In this document: piece by piece, positions 1-7,739 of the stretch
Position numbering within the stretch: position 1 is the first letter of the stretch
Layout of the letters: each line of letters begins with the position of its first letter
Assembly (NCBI RefSeq): GCF_023516575.1
Contig: NZ_JAMGBE010000002.1
Span: 496,001-560,000, forward strand
DNA from: Sphingomonas hankyongi
Lineage (GTDB): Bacteria > Pseudomonadota > Alphaproteobacteria > Sphingomonadales > Sphingomonadaceae
Length of the DNA: 64,000 bases
Reading direction: 5' to 3'
Program-made: the position numbers and the translations under genes
The notes under the pieces: generated by a model
Seen by the model: only the letters and a program-made list of their open reading frames with translations
What the model was told of the DNA's origin: nothing
Database searches by the model: none

Positions 1-48
1 CGAAGCGCATCGTCGGTGCTACGGGAGGAGCAGCATAAGGAGGGGCCG

Positions 49-561
49 ATGACGAGATCGTTATTGCTGCTTTCTGCCGCAGCGCTGCTGCTGCCCGCGT
101 GCCAGGCAAGCGACAAGTCCGCCAACCAAGCCGCCGAAGTGAATAATGCCGCCACTGCTGACGCCGGCGCGGATGAGCAGGCGATCCGCGCCCAGGTCGA
201 TCGCTGGCTCCAGCTTGTGAAAGCCAAGGACGCCGCGGCGATTGCGGAACTCTACGCCGAGGACGGTGCCGTGATGCCTTCCAATGCGCCGATCGGCAAA
301 GGACGTACTGCGATCCAGCAAACTTGGGCATCGCTGATGCAGACGCCCGGCTTTGATCTGACCTTCGTTCCGGAGCAGATCATCGTGTCATCGTCGGGTG
401 ACATGGCGCTCGATCGTGGGACGTACAGGCTGGCGGTTGCGCCCAAGGGCAGCGCGATGACCGACACCGGCAAATATGTGGTCGTCTGGCGGAAGATTGG
501 CGGCGAGTGGAAAGCCGCCGCCGACATCTTCAACAGCGATCTGCCGGCCAGCGGAGGTTAG
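49..561 (+). CDS. DUF4440/SnoaL-like lipoprotein
   Basis: A 170-residue exported protein. The N-terminus is a lipoprotein signal: a hydrophobic run ending in the lipobox LPAC, so Cys would be acylated and the protein membrane-anchored. The remainder resembles the NTF2-like DUF4440/SgcJ fold (motif ELYAEDGAVMP, later YVVVWRKIGGEWKAAADIFN), a family of small cone-shaped domains that bind ligands or hydrolyse small molecules; no substrate can be assigned. The start at 49 is chosen over an in-frame upstream codon at 16 because AAGGAGG lies just before it and the signal peptide then begins at residue 1. Confidence 0.75.
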   Translation: MTRSLLLLSAAALLLPACQASDKSANQAAEVNNAATADAGADEQAIRAQVDRWLQLVKAKDAAAIAELYAEDGAVMPSNAPIGKGRTAIQQTWASLMQTPGFDLTFVPEQIIVSSSGDMALDRGTYRLAVAPKGSAMTDTGKYVVVWRKIGGEWKAAADIFNSDLPASGG

Positions 562-672
562 GCGCGCAGAATATCTGCAACGACTGAAAGCAGATAACAG
601 CCGCCCGAATTGGAAAAGCTCGCGCTCGGGCCTAAGACTTGAGGCCGTAGCCCGTGAGGAGCGACCTCGCCG

Positions 673-1368
673 ATGCACGAGTCCGGACCACGCCCGATCC
701 GCCTGTTCGACAGCTTCGGAATCCTGCCTAGGGTGATCCGCTTCTTCCTGCTGGAAAAGGGTCTCGACGTCCCGCGCTACGAAGTCGACCTGCTGCTCGG
801 CGAGAATCGCGACCCCGAATATCTCAAGCTCAACCCGTCCGGTCAGACGCCGGCGCTCGAGCTCAGCGACGGCACGATCCTGTGCGAAGGGCCGGTCATC
901 TGCGAATATCTGGAGGAGCTGTATCCGGACCCGCCCTTGATCGGCATGACCGGGAAGGAGCGCGCGATCACCCGCATGTGGTGGCGGAGGGTGGAGCTCA
1001 ACATCTGCCAGCCGATGATCCTGGGCTTCTATTATGGCGAGGGCCTCGAAACCTATCGGACGCGAATGCGGTGCATCCCGGAAGCGGCGGACGGAATGAA
1101 GGAGCGCGCGCGCGACGGCATTCGCTGGCTCGATGGATTGCTGAGGGGCGAATGGGTGGCCGGCCCGTCCTTCACCGTCGCGGACATCCATCTCTATTCG
1201 TTCGTCCAGGAAATGTCCGAAAAGGGTCAGCAGGTTCCGGACGAGTGCGCCGCAGTGAAGAAGTGGATGGATCGCGTTGCCGCTCGCCCAGCCGCGGAGA
1301 TGAGCCTGTGGCGCTGGAAGCCGGCAGCGGAAATGCCCGCGCCCGAGCGACCCCGTATCAGCAGCTGA
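673..1368 (+). CDS. Glutathione S-transferase family protein
   Basis: A 231-residue cytosolic GST. The N-terminal thioredoxin-like domain (about residues 8-90) carries the features of the family: LFDSFGILPRVIRFFLLEKG, then LNPSGQTPALEL with the conserved cis-proline, and the glutathione-contacting segment around CEGPVICEYLEE. The C-terminal all-helical domain includes FTVADIHLYSF, the usual GST capping motif. It probably conjugates glutathione to electrophiles, but the substrate is unknown. Its 3' end overlaps the convergent TIR gene by 11 nt, so the two mRNAs are complementary there. Confidence 0.85.
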   Translation: MHESGPRPIRLFDSFGILPRVIRFFLLEKGLDVPRYEVDLLLGENRDPEYLKLNPSGQTPALELSDGTILCEGPVICEYLEELYPDPPLIGMTGKERAITRMWWRRVELNICQPMILGFYYGEGLETYRTRMRCIPEAADGMKERARDGIRWLDGLLRGEWVAGPSFTVADIHLYSFVQEMSEKGQQVPDECAAVKKWMDRVAARPAAEMSLWRWKPAAEMPAPERPRISS

Positions 1369-3106
1369 CGGCCACGGCGTCGACCCGCTTCCGCGCGCGC
1401 TGCAGCATGGCGTCGAATTCCGCCGCGCCGCGGATTTCCGCCCACGCTGGGTCGACTTCGAGCAACCGCAATTGCGGCCTCGATTTCGCGGCCTCGGCGA
1501 ACGGTTCGAGGATCTCGATCGCTTCGGCGCACTCCTTCAGGAACAGGGCCAACGTCGAAGCCAGGCTGTAGCGCATCGCAAGATTTCCCGGATCGACGTT
1601 GAGGGCCTTGTGGATCCATTTCCGGGCCCGGTCATGCTCGCCCAGCGCCGCGAAGCCCCTCGCGGCGGAGGCGAAGGCGATCCCGCTTGTCGGGTCGCAG
1701 ATCACGACCGCCTCGGCGAAGGCCACGGACATTTGCGCGGCATTCTGGACACCTGGCCGGTCCCCTGCGGCAGCGCGGCAGGACACGAGCATCGACGCGC
1801 TCGCATGGTCCTTGCGGCCGAGGCCGACGGCCTTTTCGAACTGAGCGATTGCGGCTTCGGAATCGCCGTTCCGGAACATCAGCTGCGCCGATACGAAATT
1901 GGCTTCCCACGAACTGGGATCGAGGCGAAGCGCTTCGCGGACCGCGGCCCTCGCTTCCTCGATCCGGCCATGCTCCTCGAAGTGCCGGGCGCGCACGCAA
2001 TGAGGCTCGGGCATTCCGGGGTCGAGCTCCATCGCCCGTTCCGCCGGGCCGATCGCGTCGACCGGCCGGTTCTGCCAGAAACGCAGCTCGCTATTGGCCA
2101 TCGCCAGCAGTGCCCAGGCGTTGGCATAGTCCGGATCGATCGCGACGGCTTGCGCGCAAAGGCGGGCGATCTCATCGCTCTTGCGATAATCCCCCGCGGC
2201 GCCGTCGGGCCACAACCGCCGCGATTTCAGATAGAGGTCGTAGGCTTCGGCGCTGGTGGTGCGGCCTTCGGCGATCGCCGTCTTTTCCCCCGGCAGCAGG
2301 GTGAGCTGCAGCGCCTCGACGATCGCATGGGATATTTCGTCCTGGATCGCGAACACGTCGCTCAGTTCCCGTTCGTAGCGCTCGGCCCAAAGGCTGCGGC
2401 CGTTCGCGGCTTCGACCAGCTGCGCGGTGATCCGCAACCGCGAGGCCGCCTTGCGAACGGTGCCCTCGACCACGTGCGTGACTCCGAGCTGGCTGGTCAG
2501 CTCCTTGAGGTCGATCGTCCCGCCATGAAGGCCGATGCTGGTGTTGTGGCCGATCACGGACATCGCCGAGATCTTCGACAGGTCGGTGATGACGTCTTCG
2601 GTTATGCCGTCGCTGAAATAATCCTGGTCGGGATCGCCGCTCTTGTTGGCGAAGGGGACGACGCAGATCGTCGGCTGCTGCGGCGCAATCTCATGGCGCG
2701 GCGGCGGTGCGCTGGCGGTTTCGCCACATGCCTTTGCGCCTATCGCGGCGATGAGCTCGGCAAACAGGGCGCCGCCCCTGCGCCAGCCGGCGAGGTCGAT
2801 CGTATGATATTGCCTGAAGCCCAGCGGCGGCTTGCTTCCGTCCAGGGTCACGGGGACGAGACGCGACCCTTCCAGGCCTTCCGCCGCTTCATCCTGCACC
2901 CAGGCGGACTCGACGGAATCCTTCGACCACAGGACGACGACCGCTTCGGCGCCCTTCAGCGCGGCATCGATGTCCCATGAGAAGCGCGAACCCGCCCGCA
3001 GGTGATGGTCCCACCACACTTCGTGGCCGGCCTGCTCAAGCGCGCCGGAGAAGGCCTCTGCGGCCGCAAGGTCCTCCCGCGCATAACTGAGAAAGATCCG
3101 CGCCAC
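1358..3106 (-). CDS. TIR domain protein with FlgO/CyaA-like domain and TPR repeats
   Basis: A 582-residue predicted cytosolic protein. Residues 1-110 form a TIR domain (IFLSYAREDLAAAEAF; later SAWVQDEAAEGL). Residues about 147-280 match the segment found in adenylate-cyclase-like TPR proteins (CVVPFANKSGDPDQDYFSDG; ITEDVITDL). The rest is tetratricopeptide repeats, e.g. ALRLDPSSWEANFVSAQL. Glu73 lies four residues after a Trp, as the catalytic Glu does in SARM1-type TIR NADases; activity is inference only. The start is GTG, preceded by GGAGA. Family members are common in Sphingomonadales and their role is unsettled: signalling scaffold or NADase are both possible. Nothing nearby proves a defence role. 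Confidence 0.75.
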   Translation of the reverse strand: MARIFLSYAREDLAAAEAFSGALEQAGHEVWWDHHLRAGSRFSWDIDAALKGAEAVVVLWSKDSVESAWVQDEAAEGLEGSRLVPVTLDGSKPPLGFRQYHTIDLAGWRRGGALFAELIAAIGAKACGETASAPPPRHEIAPQQPTICVVPFANKSGDPDQDYFSDGITEDVITDLSKISAMSVIGHNTSIGLHGGTIDLKELTSQLGVTHVVEGTVRKAASRLRITAQLVEAANGRSLWAERYERELSDVFAIQDEISHAIVEALQLTLLPGEKTAIAEGRTTSAEAYDLYLKSRRLWPDGAAGDYRKSDEIARLCAQAVAIDPDYANAWALLAMANSELRFWQNRPVDAIGPAERAMELDPGMPEPHCVRARHFEEHGRIEEARAAVREALRLDPSSWEANFVSAQLMFRNGDSEAAIAQFEKAVGLGRKDHASASMLVSCRAAAGDRPGVQNAAQMSVAFAEAVVICDPTSGIAFASAARGFAALGEHDRARKWIHKALNVDPGNLAMRYSLASTLALFLKECAEAIEILEPFAEAAKSRPQLRLLEVDPAWAEIRGAAEFDAMLQRARKRVDAVAVSC

Positions 3107-3233
3107 GGAATCTCCATCCGATGTGCGTTAAATGTGCGTTTAAGCTGCGCTCTTCGCAAGTCGGCGCGCGCGCTAGGGATCTCTGGGCGCTGCGGATGCA
3201 AGAAAAGGCCCCAGTGCGATCACGATAGACCAC

Positions 3234-3398
3234 TCAACGTCTAGAGCGCCATCGCATGAATGAAAAAAAGCCACCGTAAAGCATGCAAAAAGCTATAAAA
3301 TACGGGAAGTAGGGCGTGTCATATACTTTTGTGAAATAGCCAACCGTGAAAACCGCAAAACCTATGATGTATGCCCACAGCCAGGCGCGTGCGCTCAT
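3234..3398 (-). CDS. Small membrane protein (54 aa)
   Basis: An open frame of 54 codons starting 10 nt after the stop of the TonB-type gene on the same strand. The product is almost entirely hydrophobic and aromatic, with two likely membrane helices (around AWLWAYIIGFAVFTVGYF and YFIAFCMLYGGFFSFM) and a basic C-terminal tail (RWRSRR). The spacing suggests co-transcription with the upstream gene. No family is recognised; the long hydrophobic frame in otherwise high-GC DNA is the argument that it is real. Confidence 0.5.
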   Translation of the reverse strand: MSARAWLWAYIIGFAVFTVGYFTKVYDTPYFPYFIAFCMLYGGFFSFMRWRSRR

Positions 3399-3407
3399 TT
3401 TTGCTCG

Positions 3408-4229
3408 CTATCCTTCCAGGCGCCAGCTGACCGGCGGCGTCGTGTAGGTGCTTCGAACCGGCTTGCCGTGCCGGTCGAGCGCAGGCTTGAAAGTCGCTCG
3501 CTGACGGAGCGCCTGGCACCCCATCCCGTCCAGCGAGGGGACGCCGCTCGCCTTGACCACGTGGCAGGCCGCGACCTTACCGTCAGTATCGATCAGGAGC
3601 AGGAACTGGGCGGTCCCCTGCTGGTTCCTGGCGAACGCCTCCATAGGATAATCGTCCGTCGTGAAAAGCGTGCGGACGTCGCTTTTCGAAGGAACCGCGA
3701 CCGTACCCACGTTGACGCCATCGGTATTCCAGTACCGCATGAGGTCGGCGGTGCAATTCGTCAGGCCCTCCAGGACCGCCGGCATGTTTCTCAATGCGAG
3801 TGAGGTGGCCAAGAGTCCTTCGGATCTGAAGGTGACCAATGGCGCTTGCTTGGCTTGCTGCATTTCCGTCTGGGAAATCCGGAAATGATGCTGCGTGAGC
3901 CTCTGGTCCTTGGGCCGGAACTTGAGCGATTGGACCTTTATCGGCGTGCCCCCAAAGTCCACGCTCCCGGGATATTGAGACGCGTACTTCGAACTCCCAA
4001 CCTGATGCCGCATCAAGATGAGTTCATATGTCTCGCCGTTGGGGGCCGGGCGGATGACCAAAGTGACTGGGTCCTCAGCTTTTCCAAACTCCCGCGTGGC
4101 GGTGCATTGGGCCTCGCCGACATCAAGAACCCACGGCTTCAATGGCTGGAGAGGCGCGCCGATGGCGGGCGTTGCAGCGACAAGCGCGGATGCACCGACC
4201 ACCGCGTAACAGGCTACTCGCTTGATCAT
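3408..4229 (-). CDS. TonB C-terminal domain protein (energy-transducer type)
   Basis: A 273-residue exported protein. It starts with a signal peptide (KRVACYAVVGASALVAATPAIGA); the start at 4229 is chosen because the signal then begins at residue 1 and CAGGA precedes it. The middle (about residues 30-180) is of unknown type. The last ~90 residues match the TonB C-terminal domain: AQFLLLIDTDGKVAACHVVK, then ALRQRATFKPALDRHGKPV and a final VSWRLEG. It lacks the long Pro-rich spanner and the N-terminal anchor of classical TonB, so it may be a periplasmic TonB_C protein with another function. It probably heads a two-gene unit with the small membrane protein downstream. Confidence 0.7.
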   Translation of the reverse strand: MIKRVACYAVVGASALVAATPAIGAPLQPLKPWVLDVGEAQCTATREFGKAEDPVTLVIRPAPNGETYELILMRHQVGSSKYASQYPGSVDFGGTPIKVQSLKFRPKDQRLTQHHFRISQTEMQQAKQAPLVTFRSEGLLATSLALRNMPAVLEGLTNCTADLMRYWNTDGVNVGTVAVPSKSDVRTLFTTDDYPMEAFARNQQGTAQFLLLIDTDGKVAACHVVKASGVPSLDGMGCQALRQRATFKPALDRHGKPVRSTYTTPPVSWRLEG

Positions 4230-4363
4230 GATCCTGAGCCCCACAACGCGGGCCGGAAGGCCGCAGATACAAAAAGAGCCCGCATGGGTCGCCTCCTCGC
4301 GACTCACCGAGCTCCTCCGGCATAGCCTAAAAACAACATCGATCAATATTATGGGTTCGCCAC

Positions 4364-4743
4364 TCAAACGCGCTGAACATGCTCCCACAGCGTTTCAACA
4401 AGTCGTTGCTCGCTGACTTCGCCATTGATGACGTCGATCACGAAATCGGCCAGGTCCGTGCCGTCCGCGATCGTTAAATCGTACCCGTTGAGGTGAAGGA
4501 AATAGTCCGCCGCTTCGAAAGCGGTGCGTTGTTGCCCTGTAGAAACGGATGGGTTCGAGCAATTCCCATGAGTAGGACCACCGCGTCCCGCTCGCCATAG
4601 GCCCAGTAGTTCATCGGCTTGGCGAGTGCATTTTCGAGCGCGCCTTCGTCGCGTAGCACGTGCGGCTCGCCGGTTTCCCCGACAACCAGTTCATTGAAGC
4701 TGACGATGAGTTCGGCCGGGAGCCACGTCGGCTCACTCGGCAA
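4364..4743 (-). pseudogene. Doc-type death-on-curing toxin, frameshifted in the Fic motif
   Basis: The frame opens at TTG (4743), overlapping the antitoxin stop, and encodes a Doc-like N-terminus (LIVSFNELVVGETGEPHVLRD). It reaches HPFLQGN of the Fic/Doc catalytic motif HPFx(D/Q)GNKRT, then leaves frame. One base seems to be missing near 4529-4531: restoring it gives GN-(K/N)-RTAFEAADYFLHLNGYDL and a frame open to the TGA at 4364-4366, about 126 residues, the usual Doc length. Active Doc phosphorylates EF-Tu; this copy would make a truncated protein. A sequencing error or recent inactivation are both possible. Confidence 0.75.
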
Positions 4744-4861
4744 GGCGGGCCATTGTCTTCGGCCAACGGGTCTTCGCGCGCTCGATCATTTCTTCGGCCG
4801 ACGGCTTCTTGCCCGTCGGGCGAGCAGGAGCCTTGGCCTTGGGTTTCAAATGCGCATTCAT
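4733..4861 (-). CDS. Small antitoxin partner of Doc (42 aa)
   Basis: A 42-codon frame directly upstream of, and overlapping by 11 nt, the Doc-like frame on the same strand: the classical antitoxin-first layout with translational coupling. The N-terminal third is Lys/Pro/Ala-rich (LKPKAKAPARPTGKK); the C-terminal part (SAEEMIERAKTRWPKTMARL) looks like an amphipathic helix that could fill the Doc cleft. It is shorter than phage P1 Phd and lacks an obvious DNA-binding domain. The gene seems intact although its toxin is broken. Confidence 0.6.
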   Translation of the reverse strand: MNAHLKPKAKAPARPTGKKPSAEEMIERAKTRWPKTMARLAE

Positions 4862-4948
4862 GCGTGCCTCGTGCCCGATAGAATCTCAGAGTGCCGGTCG
4901 GTTGTCACTCTGTCGCACCTTCGTCTTAATATCGCGTGAGGAGCACAC

Positions 4949-4979
4949 AAAAAAAGGGCCGCCCGTTTCCGAGCGACCC
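4949..4979 (-). terminator. rpoA: Rho-independent terminator of the rpsM-rpsK-rpoA operon
   Basis: On the minus strand, a 10-bp stem (two G-U pairs allowed) closed by a GAAA tetraloop is followed directly by seven Ts. It lies about 60 nt beyond the rpoA stop and fits an intrinsic terminator very well. Confidence 0.9.
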
Positions 4980-4985
4980 GATGTG

Positions 4986-5031
4986 CTCCTGCGCAGGCAG
5001 GAGCCCAGTTGCAGACCCTGCTTTCGCAGGG
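4986..5031 (-). other. Two extra hairpins in the rpoA 3' region
   Basis: Two perfect 6-bp hairpins precede the terminator on the minus strand: CCCTGC-GAAA-GCAGGG (5016-5031) and CTCCTG-CCTGCG-CAGGAG (4986-5003). With the terminator they form a row of three stems in about 85 nt, which may stabilise the 3' end or leave a small 3'-derived RNA. No protein frame is credible here. Confidence 0.6.
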
Positions 5032-5040
5032 GCGGAATGC

Positions 5041-6111
5041 CTAGCCGAGCATTTCCTGCTCGAGCTTCTTCGCCATCTCCTCGATGTTCTCGGGCGGCCA
5101 TCCGGGGATGTCCATGCCGAGGCGAAGGCCCATGCTGGCGAGCACTTCCTTGATCTCGTTGAGGCTCTTGCGGCCGAAGTTCGGCGTGCGGAGCATCTCG
5201 GCCTCGGTCTTCTGGACGAGGTCGCCGATGTAGATGATGTTGTCGTTCTTCAGGCAATTGGCGCTGCGCACCGAAAGCTCGAGCTCGTCCACCTTCTTCA
5301 GGAGGTAGCGGTTGAGCTGGTTGGTGTCGGTCGGCGCTTCCGCGGCCATCGGAACGGCCTGGCCGATCATCGGCGACGGCGCCATGCGCACCTGGCTCTC
5401 GTCGAAGTGGACGAACAGCTGCAGCTGGTCCTGAAGGATGCGCGCGGCATAAGCGAGCGCGTCCTCGGGGGCGACGGTGCCGTCGGTCTCGACCGTCAGC
5501 GTGAGCTTGTCGTAATCGAGCTCCTGACCGACGCGGGTGTTCTCGACCTTGTACGCAACCTGGCGGACCGGGCTGTACAAAGCGTCGACCGGGATCAGGC
5601 CGATCGGCGCGTCAGCCGGGCGGTTGGCGGCGGCGGGCTGGTAGCCTTTGCCGATGTCCGCGGTCAGCTCCATGTTGAGCGTCGCGCCTTCGTCGAGGTG
5701 ACAGATCACCAGGTCGGGGTTGGTGACTTCCATGTCGCCGCTGGTCTGGATCATGCCCGCGGTGACTTCGGCCGGGCCGGTGGCGGCGAGATGGATGCGC
5801 TTGGGCCCCTCGCCTTCCATCTTCAGCGCGATCTGCTTCACGTTGAGCACGATGTCGGTCACGTCCTCACGGACTCCGGCTAGCGAAGAGAACTCATGAA
5901 GCACGCCGTCGATCTTGATCGAGGTGACGGCGGCGCCCTGGAGCGAGGAGAGGAGGACGCGGCGCAGCGAGTTGCCGAGCGTCATCCCGAAGCCGCGCTC
6001 CAGCGGCTCGGCGACGAAGACCGCGCGGCGGCGGCTGTCGCCACCGGCCTGCTTCTTCTCGAGCGCGTTGGGCTTCTTCAGTTCCTGCCAGTTCTTTGCG
6101 TTGACGGCCAT
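5041..6111 (-). CDS. rpoA: DNA-directed RNA polymerase subunit alpha
   Basis: A 356-residue core RNA polymerase subunit that dimerises to start enzyme assembly and contacts UP elements and activators. The N-terminal domain shows the conserved [20 protein letters not shown]; the C-terminal domain shows [16 protein letters not shown] and [17 protein letters not shown]. Two in-frame ATGs are near: the one at 6111 lies 6 nt behind AAGGG, whereas that at 6117 touches it, so 6111 is preferred. It is the last gene of an rpsM-rpsK-rpoA operon. rplQ, which normally follows, is absent: the next items are hairpins, a terminator and a toxin-antitoxin locus. Confidence 0.97.
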   Translation of the reverse strand: MAVNAKNWQELKKPNALEKKQAGGDSRRRAVFVAEPLERGFGMTLGNSLRRVLLSSLQGAAVTSIKIDGVLHEFSSLAGVREDVTDIVLNVKQIALKMEGEGPKRIHLAATGPAEVTAGMIQTSGDMEVTNPDLVICHLDEGATLNMELTADIGKGYQPAAANRPADAPIGLIPVDALYSPVRQVAYKVENTRVGQELDYDKLTLTVETDGTVAPEDALAYAARILQDQLQLFVHFDESQVRMAPSPMIGQAVPMAAEAPTDTNQLNRYLLKKVDELELSVRSANCLKNDNIIYIGDLVQKTEAEMLRTPNFGRKSLNEIKEVLASMGLRLGMDIPGWPPENIEEMAKKLEQEMLG

Positions 6112-6196
6112 GTTCATCCCTTGGCAGTTGGGGGCCTTAGCCCCTGATTTTCAAAAACTTCTCGTCATCCCCGCATGCGCGGGCACGGTTTCAATC

Positions 6197-6586
6197 TTAG
6201 ACGCGGCGGCGCTTGCTCGGCCGGACCCCGTTGTGCGGGATCGGCGTGACGTCGCGGATCGAGGTGATCTGGAAGCCGACCGCCTGCAGCGCGCGAAGGG
6301 CGCTCTCGCGGCCGGAGCCCGGGCCCTTCACTTCGACTTCGAGCGTGCGGACGCCATGCTCGGCGGCCTTGCGGCCCGCGTCTTCCGCGGCGACCTGCGC
6401 GGCGTAGGGCGTCGACTTGCGGCTGCCCTTGAAGCCCATCATCCCCGCCGAGCTCCACGCGATGGCGTTGCCCTGCGCGTCGGTGATGGTGATCATCGTG
6501 TTGTTGAAGCTGGCGTTCACGTGCGCGACGCCGGCCGTGATGTTCTTGCGCTCCCTTCTGCGGAGACGCTGCGGTGCCTGGGCCAT
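6197..6586 (-). CDS. rpsK: 30S ribosomal protein S11
   Basis: A 129-residue protein of the small-subunit platform, which helps form the mRNA exit channel with S7. The sequence is strongly conserved: [54 protein letters not shown] and the C-terminal [16 protein letters not shown]. Length and order between rpsM and rpoA are standard. The 85-nt gap to rpoA holds a small CCCGC-ATGC-GCGGG hairpin (about 6170-6183). Confidence 0.98.
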   Translation of the reverse strand: MAQAPQRLRRRERKNITAGVAHVNASFNNTMITITDAQGNAIAWSSAGMMGFKGSRKSTPYAAQVAAEDAGRKAAEHGVRTLEVEVKGPGSGRESALRALQAVGFQITSIRDVTPIPHNGVRPSKRRRV

Positions 6587-6657
6587 TGATCTCTGTTCCT
6601 ACTTCCGTTCGCCCTCGGCCTCATGGGCGGGGCGTGAATTGCAGCTGTGGGCGAAGA

Positions 6658-7026
6658 TTACTTCTTCTTGCCCGCGATCGGCTTGGCCTTGCCCTTGCGG
6701 GTGCGCGCGTTGGTGTGCGTGCGCTGGCCGCGGACCGGGAGGCCCTTGCGATGGCGAAGCCCGCGGTAGCAGGCGAGGTCCATCAGCCGCTTGATGTTCA
6801 TCGCGGTCTCGCGGCGAAGGTCGCCCTCGACCGTGTGGTCGCGGTCGATCGCCTCGCGGATGTGCACGACTTCCTGGTCGGTCAGCTCCTGGACGCGCCT
6901 TTCCGGCGCGATGCCCAGCTTGGCGATGATGTCCTTGGCCGTGGTGCGGCCGATTCCGTGGATGTAGGTCAGCGCGACTTCCACGCGCTTGTTCGTGGGG
7001 ATGTTCACCCCGGCAATGCGAGCCAT
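6658..7026 (-). CDS. rpsM: 30S ribosomal protein S13
   Basis: A 122-residue protein of the small-subunit head that contacts P-site tRNA and the B1 bridges. It begins [20 protein letters not shown], carries [16 protein letters not shown] and ends in the basic tail [19 protein letters not shown]. It is the first gene of the operon here: the upstream 200 bp holds a promoter rather than the secY/adk genes that often precede it. Confidence 0.98.
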   Translation of the reverse strand: MARIAGVNIPTNKRVEVALTYIHGIGRTTAKDIIAKLGIAPERRVQELTDQEVVHIREAIDRDHTVEGDLRRETAMNIKRLMDLACYRGLRHRKGLPVRGQRTHTNARTRKGKAKPIAGKKK

Positions 7027-7152
7027 TCTCTACCCTTCTTCAGCTCCACAGGGCCCAATGCCCCATCTCGTCGCTAGAAAGCCCCGTCCTAAACGAAAAA
7101 CCGACGCGCGCACGAATGCGCCGCCGGGATGCCGGTGGATCGGGATAGAGCG

Positions 7153-7181
7153 CAGATAGGAATGCGAGAAAGCAGAGTCAA
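7153..7181 (-). promoter_or_regulatory. Putative promoter of the rpsM operon
   Basis: On the minus strand TTGACT (7176-7181) is followed after exactly 17 nt by TATCTG (7153-7158). This is a good housekeeping-sigma promoter about 130 nt upstream of the rpsM start, leaving room for a regulated 5' leader. The rest of the gap between rpsM and the divergent gene shows no other clear element. Confidence 0.6.
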
Positions 7182-7225
7182 GCGGACTATAGGAGCAAAT
7201 CACCGGAGCGTTCATTAGTGCGACA

Positions 7226-7702
7226 ATGCGTGAAAAACGGGTCCATCAAGTCTTCGTCCTCAGCCTGCTGCTCAAGGGCGTCAACGCGCTCCTGGAGATG
7301 GCGGCGGGCGTCAGCCTGCTGCTGGTGAAAACCGACACGATCATCCGCGTCCTCAACCGCTACAGCCTCGATCACCTCGCCCAGGACCGCAACGACTGGG
7401 TAGCGAACCATTTGCTTGAGTTCACCAGACACTTCTCGGTGGCGGAGCATCACTTCTATGCTTTCTATCTGCTGAGCCACGGGCTGATTAAGTCGGTGGT
7501 GCTCGTCGGCCTGCTTCGCGAGAAATTATGGTCTTATCCGGCGAGCTTCGCGGTTTTCGGCACATTCATCGCCTACCAGCTCTATCGGTACACCTACACC
7601 CAAGACATTGGGCTGATCCTCCTGTCCGTCTTCGACCTGTTCGTGATCGCGCTTGCGGCCCACGAATACCGCCTAGTGCGGCGCCACTTGCCGACGCACT
7701 GA
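7226..7702 (+). CDS. DUF2127 family membrane protein
   Basis: A 158-residue integral membrane protein with about four helices: VFVLSLLLKGVNALLEMAAG near the N-terminus, ASFAVFGTFIAYQLYRY and GLILLSVFDLFVIALAAHEY near the C-terminus. The pattern VHQVFVLSLLLKGVNALLE and HGLIKSVVLVGLLREK is that of DUF2127, whose role is unknown. It is divergent from rpsM and followed 37 nt later by ribF, which seems to have its own promoter overlapping the 3' end of this gene. Confidence 0.75.
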   Translation: MREKRVHQVFVLSLLLKGVNALLEMAAGVSLLLVKTDTIIRVLNRYSLDHLAQDRNDWVANHLLEFTRHFSVAEHHFYAFYLLSHGLIKSVVLVGLLREKLWSYPASFAVFGTFIAYQLYRYTYTQDIGLILLSVFDLFVIALAAHEYRLVRRHLPTH

Positions 7703-7731
7703 TTGCCGTCGCGCCTGCTCACCGATAGAGC
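7703..7731 (+). promoter_or_regulatory. Putative promoter of ribF, leaderless type
   Basis: TTGCCG (7703-7708), a 17-nt spacer and TAGAGC (7726-7731) lie immediately before ribF. Only 8 nt separate the -10 box from the ATG and no Shine-Dalgarno sequence is present, so transcription would begin at or next to the start codon. Confidence 0.5.
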
Positions 7732-7739
7732 CGCTGCCA

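Noticed and set aside
1472-2980. Long plus-strand open frame opposite the TIR-TPR gene
   Set aside because: Composition is that of a shadow frame; the minus strand has TIR and TPR motifs.
4886-5257. Minus-strand frame over the rpoA end that might replace rplQ
   Set aside because: It reads rpoA in the wrong frame and continues through the terminator hairpins; no L17 motif is present.
6160-6190. Terminator between rpsK and rpoA
   Set aside because: The small CCCGC-ATGC-GCGGG hairpin has no T-run, and rpoA needs read-through from the operon promoter.
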